From Natronorubrum aibiense (lineage in GTDB: Archaea; Halobacteriota; Halobacteria; Halobacteriales; Natrialbaceae), in contig NZ_CP045488.1 of assembly GCF_009392895.1 (NCBI RefSeq), forward strand, positions 1,798,001-1,862,000: a stretch of DNA of 64,000 bases. The letters are read 5' to 3'. The notes under the pieces were generated by a model. That model made no database searches and was not told where the DNA came from. It saw only the letters and a list, made by a program, of their open reading frames with translations. Both the position numbers and the translations under genes were made by a program. This document shows, piece after piece, positions 7,746-16,777 of the stretch (position 1 is its first letter; every line of letters begins with the position of its first letter).

Positions 7746-9131
7746 ATGACCGATACCGAGCGATGGGAAACGGAGTTGGGAGCGACAGCGGAGCGGGCCG
7801 ATCGGGATGGGGCGCTGAACCGACGGCGACTGCTCAAAGCGACGACCGGTGTTGCGGCTGGCATCTCGGTTTCCGGCTGTCTCGATTCCTACGAAACGCT
7901 CGCCGGGAGCACCGACAGCGACGACGATGACCCGGTCACGATCGGCGTGCTGGCTCCGAACCCGGACAGCGACTACATCGGTCGGTCGATCGTTCGCGCG
8001 GCGGAAGTCGCCGTTACGGAACTCAACGACGACGGCGGGATCAACGGTCGGGACGTCGAGATGGCCGTCGGCGACACGAACGAGAGCCCGCTTGAGGCCC
8101 GTCGCCAGTACCAGCGACTCGTCCTCGAGGAAGGGGCCGACGTGACGGTCGGCGTCTTCACGAGCGAGGCGCTCATGAACATCGTCGACAACATCGCCGA
8201 ACAGGAGACGATCCACCTCACGTCCGGCGCAGCGACGACGGAAGTGAGTCGGCTGGTCAACGAGGAGTACGACCGGTACAAGTATCACTTCCGCGTCGGC
8301 CCGATCAACGACTACGACCTCGGTCGGACGCAGGTCGACTTCATGGACGACATGGCGTCGAAAATCGGGTGGGAGTCCGTCGCCCTCCTTGCCGAAGATT
8401 ATGCCTGGACTGAAGTGCCGTGGGACGTCTATCAGGAGCAGCTTGCAGAGACCGGCGTCGACATCGTGATGCAAGAACGGTATCCACCGGCGACGGACGA
8501 CTTCTCGGACATCTACGATCGCGTCGAAGCCGCCGGTGCCGACGTGGCGTTCATCACGGCTGCACACACCGGAAACGAGGCGTTGGCCGACTGGGCGGCC
8601 CCACAGCGTCCGTTCGCGTTCGGTGGCATTCACGTCCCGATGCAGCTGCCGGCGTACTACGAGCAGGCCCGTCATCCACAGACCGATGCACCGCTGGCCG
8701 AGTACGGTGTCACGTACGACAGCGCAACAGCACAGAGTACGACCACCTCGAAGACACAGGACTTCGTCAACCACTACCAGGAGATGTTCGATGGATCGAA
8801 TCCGGTCTACACCGGCTACCACACCTACGACGGAATCAAACTCTTCGCCGAGACGGCGACCGAGGTCGGAACCGTCGACTCTGACGACCTGATCCCGGCA
8901 CTCGAGGACGCCTCCTTTACCGGCACGGTCGGCACGCTCGAGTTCTACGGTCGAGATCACCAGGTCGAGGGCAAAGAGTACGGCCACACTCACGACATCG
9001 TCTACGGCGAGGATGCCCACCACCCGATTTACTCCCAGTGGCAGGCCGACGACGGCGGGGAGGGTGTCCAGGAAATCATCTGGCCAGAACGCGAGGCGAC
9101 GGCCGAGTACGCCGAACCCGACTGGCTCTGA
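7746..9131 (+). CDS. Tat lipoprotein, type-1 periplasmic solute-binding protein (LivJ/BasB-like)
   Basis: 461 residues from ATG 7746 (a GTG two codons earlier is in frame). The N-terminus has a twin-arginine signal (RRRLLKATTGVAAG) and a lipobox SVSGC, so it should be exported folded and lipid-anchored outside the cell. After an acidic linker comes a two-lobed type-1 binding fold starting DPVTIGVLAPNPDSDYIG, as in branched-chain amino acid, amide or urea binding proteins. No ABC permease or ATPase lies nearby; the divergent neighbour is a chemotaxis transducer. This arrangement matches BasB/BasT of Halobacterium, where the binding protein delivers ligand to the receptor. The ligand cannot be told from sequence. 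Confidence 0.88.
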   Translation: MTDTERWETELGATAERADRDGALNRRRLLKATTGVAAGISVSGCLDSYETLAGSTDSDDDDPVTIGVLAPNPDSDYIGRSIVRAAEVAVTELNDDGGINGRDVEMAVGDTNESPLEARRQYQRLVLEEGADVTVGVFTSEALMNIVDNIAEQETIHLTSGAATTEVSRLVNEEYDRYKYHFRVGPINDYDLGRTQVDFMDDMASKIGWESVALLAEDYAWTEVPWDVYQEQLAETGVDIVMQERYPPATDDFSDIYDRVEAAGADVAFITAAHTGNEALADWAAPQRPFAFGGIHVPMQLPAYYEQARHPQTDAPLAEYGVTYDSATAQSTTTSKTQDFVNHYQEMFDGSNPVYTGYHTYDGIKLFAETATEVGTVDSDDLIPALEDASFTGTVGTLEFYGRDHQVEGKEYGHTHDIVYGEDAHHPIYSQWQADDGGEGVQEIIWPEREATAEYAEPDWL

Positions 9132-9257
9132 AAGCACCTCGACGTCTCATACTGCCGGACAGCACTATCTGAGGATCGGTCGCGCGACTGCGGTCGTCAT
9201 CCCCGAGGACGGCCGCGACTTCGCGACCGACGTCTCACTGACTGCTGTCCGACAGTA

Positions 9258-10496
9258 TCAAAACAGCGCGTCTCGCTCGAGGTCGGACGGCAGAACGACC
9301 TCGAGTTCTCCTCTCGATTCGTACTCGTGGATCGTCTCGACCAGCGTCTCGAACGTTTCGAGGTCGTCACCCGCGAGTCGGTGGTACAACACCGACGTGA
9401 TCCCGCGGTGGGTGGCGGTTCGCTCGAGTGCCGTCCGGAGGCGGTCAGTCCCCGGTTCGCCGAGCCGGGACGCCAGACGGGGGTTCGTGAGATAGCCTTG
9501 TGCTGGACGACCGGCGGCAAAGCCAATCGAGTGTTCGTCGGCGACGAGTTCGAGCGTCGTCGCATCGTAGCGGCCGTACGGGTAGGCGAAGTAGTCGGCT
9601 CCGTCGTCGAAGCCTCGCTCGAGCAGCCACCGTTTGCCCTCGCGTATCTCGGCTGCCTGTTCGGTACGACTGAGTTCGGGCAGTCGGGCGTGACTCCACG
9701 TGTGGTTTGCGATACACCAGCCGGCGTCGTCGAGCGCGGAAAGTTGGGTGGTCGTGAGCCAGTCCTCGCCGCTGTCGATCGAGACGGGATTGATGAACGT
9801 CGTCGCGGTGTAGCCGTACTCCTCGAGTATCGGTAACGCTTCGGTGTAATCGGTGGCGCTCCCGTCGTCGAACTGGATCGATACCAGTCCAGTCTCCGGG
9901 CGTGGCGTGAAGTGGAGGTCGTCGAACCAGACCGTCCGCCGAGTCCCATCTTTGGTCCAGAGTTGGAGGTGGATTTCGCGGACTCGTGTCTCGTCGAATG
10001 TCGAATCGACTGCTTCGATGCCGAAGTTGTACCGCATGAGTGGCAACTCGCCGGAGACGCTGCGTCGGCAATCGAGCCGGTTGCCGTCGGTGTCGACAAA
10101 TCGAATCCACGGCGTGACGAACCCATCCGCCGCGACCGCGACACCGGGGACGACGTCGCTGAGATCGCGCGGCTCCGTGAACCGCTTTGCGAGTTGGGTC
10201 GCCCCTTCGGACGAGTGAGTCAGGAGCCGAGCGCTCTGGGAGCCGACGACGGCCCGGCCCGGATCCGCCGTGAGCGTGCCACCGGCGACCTCCCACACGT
10301 CGAGATCCGAGAAATCGTCGTCCGTCCCGGCAGCGTTGGGGTGTGTGGCGATCGAGTCAGTGGTCGGCTCGGTGCCGGGGTCGGCGGTCGATTCGTCGTC
10401 GCCGTCAGTCGTTGCCCTCGAGTCGGATCGACGCGAAGCGGTACAGCCCGCCAGACAGAGGGACACGCCAGCGGCGAGATACGCTCGTCGGTTCAT
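9258..10496 (-). CDS. Polysaccharide deacetylase (NodB-fold) lipoprotein
   Basis: 412 residues. The N-terminus MNRRAYLAAGVSLCLAGC is a signal with lipobox LAGC, followed by a Ser/Thr/Asp-rich linker. Residues about 65-205 form a carbohydrate-binding-like beta domain. The NodB homology domain (about 210-340) has the metal and catalytic motifs QFDDGSATD, NHTWSHARL (HxxxH type) and YPYGRYD. It would remove acetyl groups from an extracellular or envelope glycan such as an exopolysaccharide or N-glycan. It is convergent with the binding-protein gene and transcribed alone. The substrate is unknown. Confidence 0.9.
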   Translation of the reverse strand: MNRRAYLAAGVSLCLAGCTASRRSDSRATTDGDDESTADPGTEPTTDSIATHPNAAGTDDDFSDLDVWEVAGGTLTADPGRAVVGSQSARLLTHSSEGATQLAKRFTEPRDLSDVVPGVAVAADGFVTPWIRFVDTDGNRLDCRRSVSGELPLMRYNFGIEAVDSTFDETRVREIHLQLWTKDGTRRTVWFDDLHFTPRPETGLVSIQFDDGSATDYTEALPILEEYGYTATTFINPVSIDSGEDWLTTTQLSALDDAGWCIANHTWSHARLPELSRTEQAAEIREGKRWLLERGFDDGADYFAYPYGRYDATTLELVADEHSIGFAAGRPAQGYLTNPRLASRLGEPGTDRLRTALERTATHRGITSVLYHRLAGDDLETFETLVETIHEYESRGELEVVLPSDLERDALF

Positions 10497-10720
10497 TCAC
10501 GAGAGTACAGTCCAACGACCGGGATTGTTATCACCTCATTACTGTCACCTGACGGTGATTAGATGGGGATCGCCGGCTCAGCGCCAGTCGACAGGAACGA
10601 CTGCCGTTGGAACAGTTGAAGGGAGTGACTACCGCCGAACGCAGGAAATCGATCCCGTGACGAAAGTCGATGAGTCGGTGCGCTGTCGCGAAACTACTGG
10701 TGGAAAACCGGGGTACTGCG

Positions 10721-11317
10721 TCAGTGTTCCTCGAGGTCGTCGTCACCGACGCCGACGGCCTTCGAGACGTCGGCGTCCTCGGGTTCGTCCTGTCCACCGA
10801 CGACGAGGTCGCCGTCGTCGGTTTCGACGTAGACGTCGTCGGCGAACCCACCCTCGGCGTGGGGATGCTCCGGGTCCTCGAGTCGCTCCGGCGTCGACGG
10901 TGCCTCGGGAAGTCCCGCCGGTGGCGCGAACTGGCCGAGTGGGTCGTCGATCGTGATCCCCCAGGGCTCGAAGAACTCCCGATAGCGGTCGTAGTGGGCC
11001 TCGAGTTCGTCAGCAGGGAACTCCATCATCTCGGTCCAGCCGTGGTTGTAGAAGTCGAAATTAGCCTGAACGTGCGTGATCTCGCGTGCTTCGGCCTCGG
11101 AGTAGCCGTCCTGCAACGCACGCAGGTAGGTGTCGATGGTCGCATCGAAGAGACCGTCGAGGTGCTCCTTGCGCTCGTCTCGGTGGGCCGGATCGGCTTT
11201 TTTGAGAAAGACCTTCGTGTGCAGCCGAACGAGTCCGGACGTCGCGACCGACCGAACGACGGGTGTCTCGAGGGCCTTCCGTGAGGCGAAATGACGAGCG
11301 TTCTGGCGTAGTTTCAT
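10721..11317 (-). CDS. Haloarchaeal DUF6149-like protein
   Basis: 198 residues from start MKLRQNARHFASRKALETP; an 18-residue upstream extension looks artificial. A helical N-terminal two-thirds contains the strongly conserved-looking stretch ITHVQANFDFYNHGWTEMME, followed by an acidic C-terminal tail (GGFADDVYVE then Asp/Glu-rich). I recall this as a DUF6149-type family limited to haloarchaea; the number is from memory. No signal peptide or membrane segment. Function unknown. Confidence 0.8.
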   Translation of the reverse strand: MKLRQNARHFASRKALETPVVRSVATSGLVRLHTKVFLKKADPAHRDERKEHLDGLFDATIDTYLRALQDGYSEAEAREITHVQANFDFYNHGWTEMMEFPADELEAHYDRYREFFEPWGITIDDPLGQFAPPAGLPEAPSTPERLEDPEHPHAEGGFADDVYVETDDGDLVVGGQDEPEDADVSKAVGVGDDDLEEH

Positions 11318-11660
11318 ACGGTCGCTTACGGACAGCGGCGTAAAGAACGGTTCGGACAACAATGTAGGCACCGCCGATGACTCGAGACACGTGCTCGACC
11401 ATGGCTGCCGGTCGACACTCCGTCGCCGACTCTGTCAGTGTGCCGGTTCGCTTGCAACCACTACGACTATCTTTGAACAGCGAGAGAATCCCGGCGTTTA
11501 CGCCGTCATCAGAAATCGAAGATATCTGATTGCCCGTCAGACGTAGTCTGACGACCGGGCGTGAATCGCGTCACTCGACTACACAATCCACAGTCGATGG
11601 CAAGCTGGATATTTAACGTGAATCCACACCACTAAGTTGGATTGTCTATATAGGCTATGT

Positions 11661-12911
11661 ATGGCGATTCAGGTCACTCGCACCTATGTTGGTTCCATTC
11701 AGAACCGGCGACAGGTCTGCGATGACCTGGATTTGCTCGGAGACTCCGCCTCGAAGATCTGGAACGTCGCACGCTGGACAGCCGACCGCATCTGGGATGC
11801 AACCGGCGAGATTCCCGATGAAGGGACGCTCAAAGCGTACATGAAGAACCAAGCGTGCTGGAAAGACCTAAACGCACAATCCAGTCAGAAAGTCATCGAA
11901 GAACTTTCTGACGCTTTCCAGTCGTGGTTCGATCTACGACAGAAAGACGGCAAGGCGAATCCGCCAGGCTACCGCAAACACGGCGACACCCGACCCAAGA
12001 GTACGATTACGTTCAAAGCAGACGGCTTCAAACACGACCCCGAGAATAACCGAGTCAGACTCTCGAAAGGGTCGAACCTGAAAGAGAACTGGTCGGACTT
12101 CATCCTTTGTGAGTACCAGACCCGGCCAGACGTCGACCTCTCAGAAGTCAACAAGGTACAGAACGTTCGTACGGTCTGGAACGGCGACGAATGGGAGCTG
12201 CACTTCGTCTGTAAAGTCGATCTCGAAACCGCGGATTCAGCAGGTGACGGCGTAGCAGGCATCGACCTCGGCATCACGAACATTGCCACGGTTGCCTTCC
12301 CGAACGAGTACGTCCTGTACCCCGGCAACTCGCTCAAGCAGGACAAGCACTACTTCACCCGAGCTGAGTACGATACTGAAGGTGAGAACGGCCCATCGGA
12401 GAAGTCGATGTGGGCACGGAGAAAGCTCGCTGACCGTGAGACACAGTTCTACCACGTTCTCACAGACGCCATCATCACGGAATGTGTCGAACGCGGTGTT
12501 GGAACGCTCGCGGTGAGTTGGCCTGAAGATGTGCGTAAGTATGATTGGGGCAAGACCGGGAACAAGAAGTTGCATTCGTGGGCATTCGACCGCATCTACC
12601 AGTACCTCGAATACAAAGGCGAAATACGTGGCGTCGAGGTGCTAAAGGAGAACGAGTGGGACACTTCGAAGACCTGCTCGCACTGTGGCGACGACACGAA
12701 GTCAAACCGGGTCGAACGTGGCCTGTACGTTTGTTCGTCGTGTGAGTTGGTAGCAAACGCTGATTGTAATGGGGCGGAGAATATGCGCCAGAAGATAACT
12801 CCGAGTCCTCACGGTGAGGATAGGAGTAACGGCTGTGTGGCACAGCCATCGGTACACCTGTTCGACCGCGAGAGCGGGACGTTTCACACGAGAGAACAGG
12901 TCGTGTCGTAG
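11661..12911 (+). CDS. tnpB: TnpB-family RNA-guided nuclease-like protein (copy B)
   Basis: 416 residues, start ATG 11661 (MAIQVTRTYVG). Same architecture as copy A: RuvC-I AGIDLGITNIA, zinc ribbon CSHC and CSSC, RuvC-III NADCNGAENM. The RuvC-II site again reads LAVSWPEDVRK without the standard Glu before D-L. Differences from copy A are concentrated in the middle of the gene and are largely synonymous, while both ends are nearly or fully identical, so the reading frame has been kept under selection or the ends have been homogenised. The protein probably acts with the RNA from its own 3' end. Confidence 0.9.
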   Translation: MAIQVTRTYVGSIQNRRQVCDDLDLLGDSASKIWNVARWTADRIWDATGEIPDEGTLKAYMKNQACWKDLNAQSSQKVIEELSDAFQSWFDLRQKDGKANPPGYRKHGDTRPKSTITFKADGFKHDPENNRVRLSKGSNLKENWSDFILCEYQTRPDVDLSEVNKVQNVRTVWNGDEWELHFVCKVDLETADSAGDGVAGIDLGITNIATVAFPNEYVLYPGNSLKQDKHYFTRAEYDTEGENGPSEKSMWARRKLADRETQFYHVLTDAIITECVERGVGTLAVSWPEDVRKYDWGKTGNKKLHSWAFDRIYQYLEYKGEIRGVEVLKENEWDTSKTCSHCGDDTKSNRVERGLYVCSSCELVANADCNGAENMRQKITPSPHGEDRSNGCVAQPSVHLFDRESGTFHTREQVVS

Positions 12912-12976
12912 ACCAGCAAATATCCCTCCTGCGGTACGGGAAGCCGCGCCGTTTACGGCGCGGAGGATGTCACTCC
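12774..12976 (+). ncRNA. Putative omega/reRNA of tnpB copy B
   Basis: 12774-12926 is identical over 153 bases to 1569-1721 of copy A; two substitutions occur in the last ~50 bases. It covers the tnpB 3' end and the right-end hairpin. The guide would be the 20 bases after 12976, upstream of the FAD oxidoreductase gene. Assigned by analogy with known IS200/IS605 reRNAs; boundaries are not known. Confidence 0.45.
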
Positions 12977-13189
12977 AGCCGAACGTGAACGGATGCCGGT
13001 AGTCGACGACGTGAGCGGGCGCCGGAGGATCTTTGAGATTTCGAAAAATACCGTGGAAACGGAATGTTCTCCCGTATCAGTACGGAATTCTGCCGTGATT
13101 AGTGTGTGACTGTGAGGGGGCCATCGGTTCTACTGGGAAAATAGACGAGATAGCAACCCACTTTAACCCGCATTACGAACGATTACAGT

Positions 13190-14428
13190 ATGACCCAGTA
13201 CGTGATCATCGGTGACGGGATCTCGGGCAGTTCGGCTGCCGAGACCCTCCGGGAGAAAGACCCGGATGCACAGATTACCGTCATCACCGATGAGGGGGAG
13301 CCACTGTATAACCGGATTCTCATCAAAGAACACGCCAAGGGGAAACTCCCCGAAGCACCGATCTCGATCCACGACGAAGGGTGGTACGAGGAGCGCGACA
13401 TCGACCTCTCGCTTAACACCCACGTCACGAGCGTCGACACCGACGCGAAGGTCGTCCACACTCACGACAGCGGCGACCTCGAGTACGACAAGCTGCTGGT
13501 CGCTACAGGCGGGACGCCGACCCAGCTGCCGGTCGACAACAGCGACGCCGACGGCATCCACCACTTCTGGACGTTCGAAGACGCCCGTGGCATCCGCGAG
13601 CACGCCGAACAGTCCGACACAGGCGTTATCGTCGGTGCCGGTCTCCTCGGCATCGACTTCGCGGCCGTCTGTGGGGCACAGGGAATCGAGGCCAACTACC
13701 TGATGCGTGGCGACCGCTGGTGGCGCTATGCCCTCTCGGCCGACGGTGCCGAGATCATGCACGAGGGAATGCGCGACGTCGGCGTCGAGCCCGTCTTCGA
13801 CAGCGGCGTCGACCACTTCGAGACCGGCGACGACGGTCACGTCACGGCTGCCGTCGACCCCAACGGCGACCGCTACGAATGCGACTTCGCTGGCGTCGCG
13901 ATCGGGCTCTCCTTTAACACCGAGTTCCTCCGTGGGGCCGGCCTCGAGGAGGACAACGGAATCATCGTCGACGAGTTCATGCAGACGAACGTCGACGACG
14001 TCTACGCTGCCGGTGACCTCACGCGCTTCCACGACGTGTTGCTCGGCGAGCAGGCCCAGAACGGCTCGTGGGGCTCGGCGAAAGAACAGGGTCGCATCGC
14101 CGCCGTCAACATGGCCGCGGACGACGAAGCCGAGCAGTTCGAGTGGGTGTCCTCGTACTCGATCACCCACTTCGACTTCCCGTTCCTGTCGTTCGGTCAC
14201 CCGACGCTCGGCGACGAATACGCCGAACGCAAGTACAGTGACACCGAGTGGCGTCGCATCGCCTTCAAAGACGGCAAGGTTGTTGGCGGTGTCCTCATCG
14301 GCGATCTGTCGCCCCAGACCGCGTTGAAACAGCTGATGCGCGAACAGCGCGTCGTTGCCGACCAGAAAGAAGTCCTTCTCGAGAAATCCGTCGACCTCGA
14401 CGAGCTCGCGCCGACACAGGAGCAGTAA
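13190..14428 (+). CDS. FAD-dependent NAD(P)H oxidoreductase (NirB N-terminal / rubredoxin reductase-like)
   Basis: 412 residues. Two Rossmann motifs are visible: FAD-binding YVIIGDGISGSSAAETL at the N-terminus and NAD-binding GVIVGAGLLGIDFA at about 145-158. A second FAD motif VDDVYAAGDLTRF is at about 267-279. This is the pyridine nucleotide-disulfide oxidoreductase fold without the redox-active CxxxxC, as in nitrite reductase large-subunit N-termini and ferredoxin/rubredoxin reductases. The C-terminus lacks the [Fe-S]/siroheme parts of NirB. The electron acceptor is unknown. A TATA-like CTTTAACCC about 26 bases before the ATG suggests a leaderless mRNA. Confidence 0.85.
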   Translation: MTQYVIIGDGISGSSAAETLREKDPDAQITVITDEGEPLYNRILIKEHAKGKLPEAPISIHDEGWYEERDIDLSLNTHVTSVDTDAKVVHTHDSGDLEYDKLLVATGGTPTQLPVDNSDADGIHHFWTFEDARGIREHAEQSDTGVIVGAGLLGIDFAAVCGAQGIEANYLMRGDRWWRYALSADGAEIMHEGMRDVGVEPVFDSGVDHFETGDDGHVTAAVDPNGDRYECDFAGVAIGLSFNTEFLRGAGLEEDNGIIVDEFMQTNVDDVYAAGDLTRFHDVLLGEQAQNGSWGSAKEQGRIAAVNMAADDEAEQFEWVSSYSITHFDFPFLSFGHPTLGDEYAERKYSDTEWRRIAFKDGKVVGGVLIGDLSPQTALKQLMREQRVVADQKEVLLEKSVDLDELAPTQEQ

Positions 14429-14722
14429 CGGCAGCGATCGACGCGGATTTTTTGCGCCACGACGGCTATCGAGTCGAATCGCCAGTGGCTCACGCGCTAC
14501 TCGCCGGAGTGTCGACCCCGCGAGACGTTCGTAGTGGCTTCCGCTGTCACCCGAGTGCGACCGATGACCCAACGACCGTGACGCGACGAGCAGGCGGCAG
14601 TCCTCCACACACCGAGGTCGGGGACTCATTGGGCTCGACGAGCGCTCGAGATCGGTTTTGGTCGGCAACTCCTGCTTTTCCGGAGGCACAACTGTTAAGT
14701 ATAATACAGTCATTTGGTACCA

Positions 14723-14950
14723 ATGCACATGGCAACCAGTGAACTCCGAGGTTCGTCGCTCAAACTCACGCGAATCGAGTCCGTTAGTGCGGACGCGACC
14801 GTCCGCCACGTCGATCAACTCGAGTCGGAGGCACTGGACACGTTTTATGCAGCAGTCGAGGGGAACCGACCGATCACGGCCGCTGAGGTCGGCCTCGACG
14901 CCGGCGATGTAATCGTTGGGACCGAGTACTACAGAGTCGACCTGGTGTAG
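14723..14950 (+). CDS. Small haloarchaeal protein of unknown function
   Basis: 75 residues from ATG 14723 (MHMATSELRGSSLKLTRIES); ATG 14729 is an alternative. The composition is acidic with alternating beta/alpha character and no cysteines or membrane segment. A good AT-rich promoter (TTAAGTATAATAC, about 14695-14707) lies about 26 bases upstream, consistent with a leaderless transcript, which supports a real gene. About 290 bases upstream (14429-14722) hold only this promoter. Function unknown. Confidence 0.7.
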   Translation: MHMATSELRGSSLKLTRIESVSADATVRHVDQLESEALDTFYAAVEGNRPITAAEVGLDAGDVIVGTEYYRVDLV

Positions 14951-15113
14951 CAACGCGCTGTAGTCGCCACTGAACGGCGGTTCACACCCGATCGAACGAT
15001 AGCTGTGCGGTCGGTGTGTGAACCGGTTCAGTTGGGACTATATCCGAGTGCGAGTCCGGTCGGCTGTCGGAAGTATCGAAGCCGTTTTCCCCAGTGCGGG
15101 CCTTCGGTATCGT

Positions 15114-15524
15114 ATGAACGGCGGCAGCGACATGACCCTCGCGTTCGAACTCGAGGCGCTGAAAGAACTCGCCTCCCCCGAGACCGTCTTCGAAGACGCC
15201 AGAGGCTGGACCGAGTACATCGGCGTCGTCTCCGAGAAACCCACCTACGTCGTGACGAACTTCACGCGAAAGAACCGCATCCGGCAGGACTTCTTCTCCG
15301 GCCCGCGCGGGAAAGCCGAGAGTCTCGAGGGCGTCAAAGGTCAGTTCGACACCGACCGATACGTCTTCATCGGCTCGAGCGACGCTGACGAACAGTTGGC
15401 CGACGATGTCGGCTGGGAGTACCTCGCCGTCGAGGACGCCGCCGACGCCGCCGACTGGATCCTTGCGACGAACGTCGAAAGCGAAGACGACGATCCCGAG
15501 CCGGTTCGGGACGACTGGCCCTAA
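15114..15524 (+). CDS. Haloarchaeal DUF7124-like protein
   Basis: 136 residues from ATG 15114 (MNGGSDMTLAFELEALKEL); the 32 codons further upstream do not look coding. It is a small soluble alpha/beta protein with DARGWTEYIGVVSEKPTYVV and NFTRKNRIRQDFFSGPRGKA. I recall these strings from a family found only in haloarchaea, named DUF7124 from memory. The basic loop NRIRQDFFSGPRGK could bind phosphate or nucleic acid, which is only a guess. Confidence 0.75.
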   Translation: MNGGSDMTLAFELEALKELASPETVFEDARGWTEYIGVVSEKPTYVVTNFTRKNRIRQDFFSGPRGKAESLEGVKGQFDTDRYVFIGSSDADEQLADDVGWEYLAVEDAADAADWILATNVESEDDDPEPVRDDWP

Positions 15525-15640
15525 CGGCACGAAAACCGACTTCGCAGCCGGCACGCACCGCGAATCGACCGTTTGTCCGCTCGAGTGACGAATCTCTCTC
15601 GAGCGATGCACGCAGACAGCACCCATCGCATCGTCCGACA

Positions 15641-16540
15641 ATGAGTCCAGCATCCGACCCGCAGATCGACGACGAGATCGTCGATGCACTCAGCTCGCTC
15701 GGCAACCGCAGTCGACTCGAGATTCTTCTCGCACTCGCCGATGCACAGTGGCAACGTCAGGAACAGTGGCTGACGATGTCGTTTACGGAGCTGTACGACG
15801 CCGTCGACATCGCGAGTACGTCACAGTTTTCCTACCACCTCGAGCAGCTACTCGGCTGGTTCATCGCTGAGACGTCCGAGGGGTATCGGTTGACCTACGG
15901 TGGCGACAAAATCGTGCGGACGATCTGCTCTGGACTCTACGAGAGTACCCACGCGTTCGACGACGTCGCCGTCGGTGGGTGCTGTGTGTTCTGTCGCGAC
16001 GACTCGCTCGTTGCAACGGTCGACGAGGAGCGGTTCGTCGTTCGGTGTCGCGACTGCGAGACGCCGCTGCTGGTCGATCTCTTACCGCGGAGCCAGACGC
16101 GAAATCGGTCCCCGCAGGCCGTCGTCGACAGCGTCGGGTACCGCATCTGGAGTACGTACACGCTGGTTCGCGGGGGTGTCTGTCCCGAGTGTTACGGAGC
16201 GGTCGATACCTCCGTCGACGCGCACGACCACGACGACGTCACGGCGTACACGCTCGTGCACACGTGTCGTGAGTGTCGGTTTATGGTTCATATGCCCCTC
16301 GAGGTGACGGCGGCGTTTCACCCCGCCGCGGTGGGGTTTTTGTGGGAGCACGGCATCTCGATGCTCGAGACGCCGCTCTGGGAGTTCTTCGAGTTCATCG
16401 TCACGGAGACGATCACGACCGACGTCGCGAGCACTGATCCGCTCGAGGCGGTGGTCGAGTTAACGTTCGACGACGAGACGCTTCGGCTCGCGATTGACGA
16501 CACCTTTCGGGTCACGCCTGTCTCGACTGACGAGTGCTGA
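15641..16540 (+). CDS. Winged-helix (ArsR-like) regulator with C-terminal zinc-ribbon region
   Basis: 299 residues. Residues about 10-90 form an ArsR-type winged helix (IVDALSSLGNRSRLEILLAL; recognition region STSQFSYHLEQLLGWF). The rest holds three cysteine pairs (CCVFC/CRDC, CPEC, CREC) that would make two zinc ribbons, as in haloarchaeal proteins annotated wHTH plus DUF7351. It probably binds DNA in the cytoplasm and may sense metal or redox state through the cysteines. It precedes an ABC transporter pair by 237 bases; a regulatory link is possible but unproven. Confidence 0.82.
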   Translation: MSPASDPQIDDEIVDALSSLGNRSRLEILLALADAQWQRQEQWLTMSFTELYDAVDIASTSQFSYHLEQLLGWFIAETSEGYRLTYGGDKIVRTICSGLYESTHAFDDVAVGGCCVFCRDDSLVATVDEERFVVRCRDCETPLLVDLLPRSQTRNRSPQAVVDSVGYRIWSTYTLVRGGVCPECYGAVDTSVDAHDHDDVTAYTLVHTCRECRFMVHMPLEVTAAFHPAAVGFLWEHGISMLETPLWEFFEFIVTETITTDVASTDPLEAVVELTFDDETLRLAIDDTFRVTPVSTDEC

Positions 16541-16777
16541 CCGCCGACTTGTGCCGGTAGCAGCGTCACTGGAGCGACAGTGGACGACAGCCCGGCGCGC
16601 GTGTATCACTCGGCAGACGTCTGTCTCGGTCGTGTCTTCGTCCCGGCTCAAATATTTTTGAGTAGTCTCGCTGCCAATATGTAAGAGATACGATAATACT
16701 TATTGTCTCTCCCGCTTATGCGTACTCCATGCACTCCATTTCATCGTCTACTGTGACTGCATTTCGGGGGGTCGAGT

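Larger units (their letters stand above)
11466..12976 (+). mobile_element. IS1341-type element, tnpB only (copy B), with 52-base insertion in its left end
   Basis: Same element as copy A (313-1771). It differs by about 52 extra bases (11506-11557) placed inside the left-end hairpin, between ACGCCG and GGCGTGAATC. The extra DNA itself has two stems: ATCAGA/TCTGAT (11508-11513 and 11525-11530) and CGTCAGAC-GTA-GTCTGACG (11535-11553). The right end ends GGATGTCACTCC at 12976. Same orientation as copy A. Confidence 0.85.

Noticed and set aside
7680-9137. 485-codon open frame opposite the binding-protein gene
   Set aside because: Val/Asp/Arg-rich antisense translation without motifs; the plus strand encodes a clear Tat lipoprotein.
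13163-14953. 596-codon open frame opposite the FAD oxidoreductase
   Set aside because: Antisense of a gene with two Rossmann motifs; it also spans an intergenic region and the next gene.
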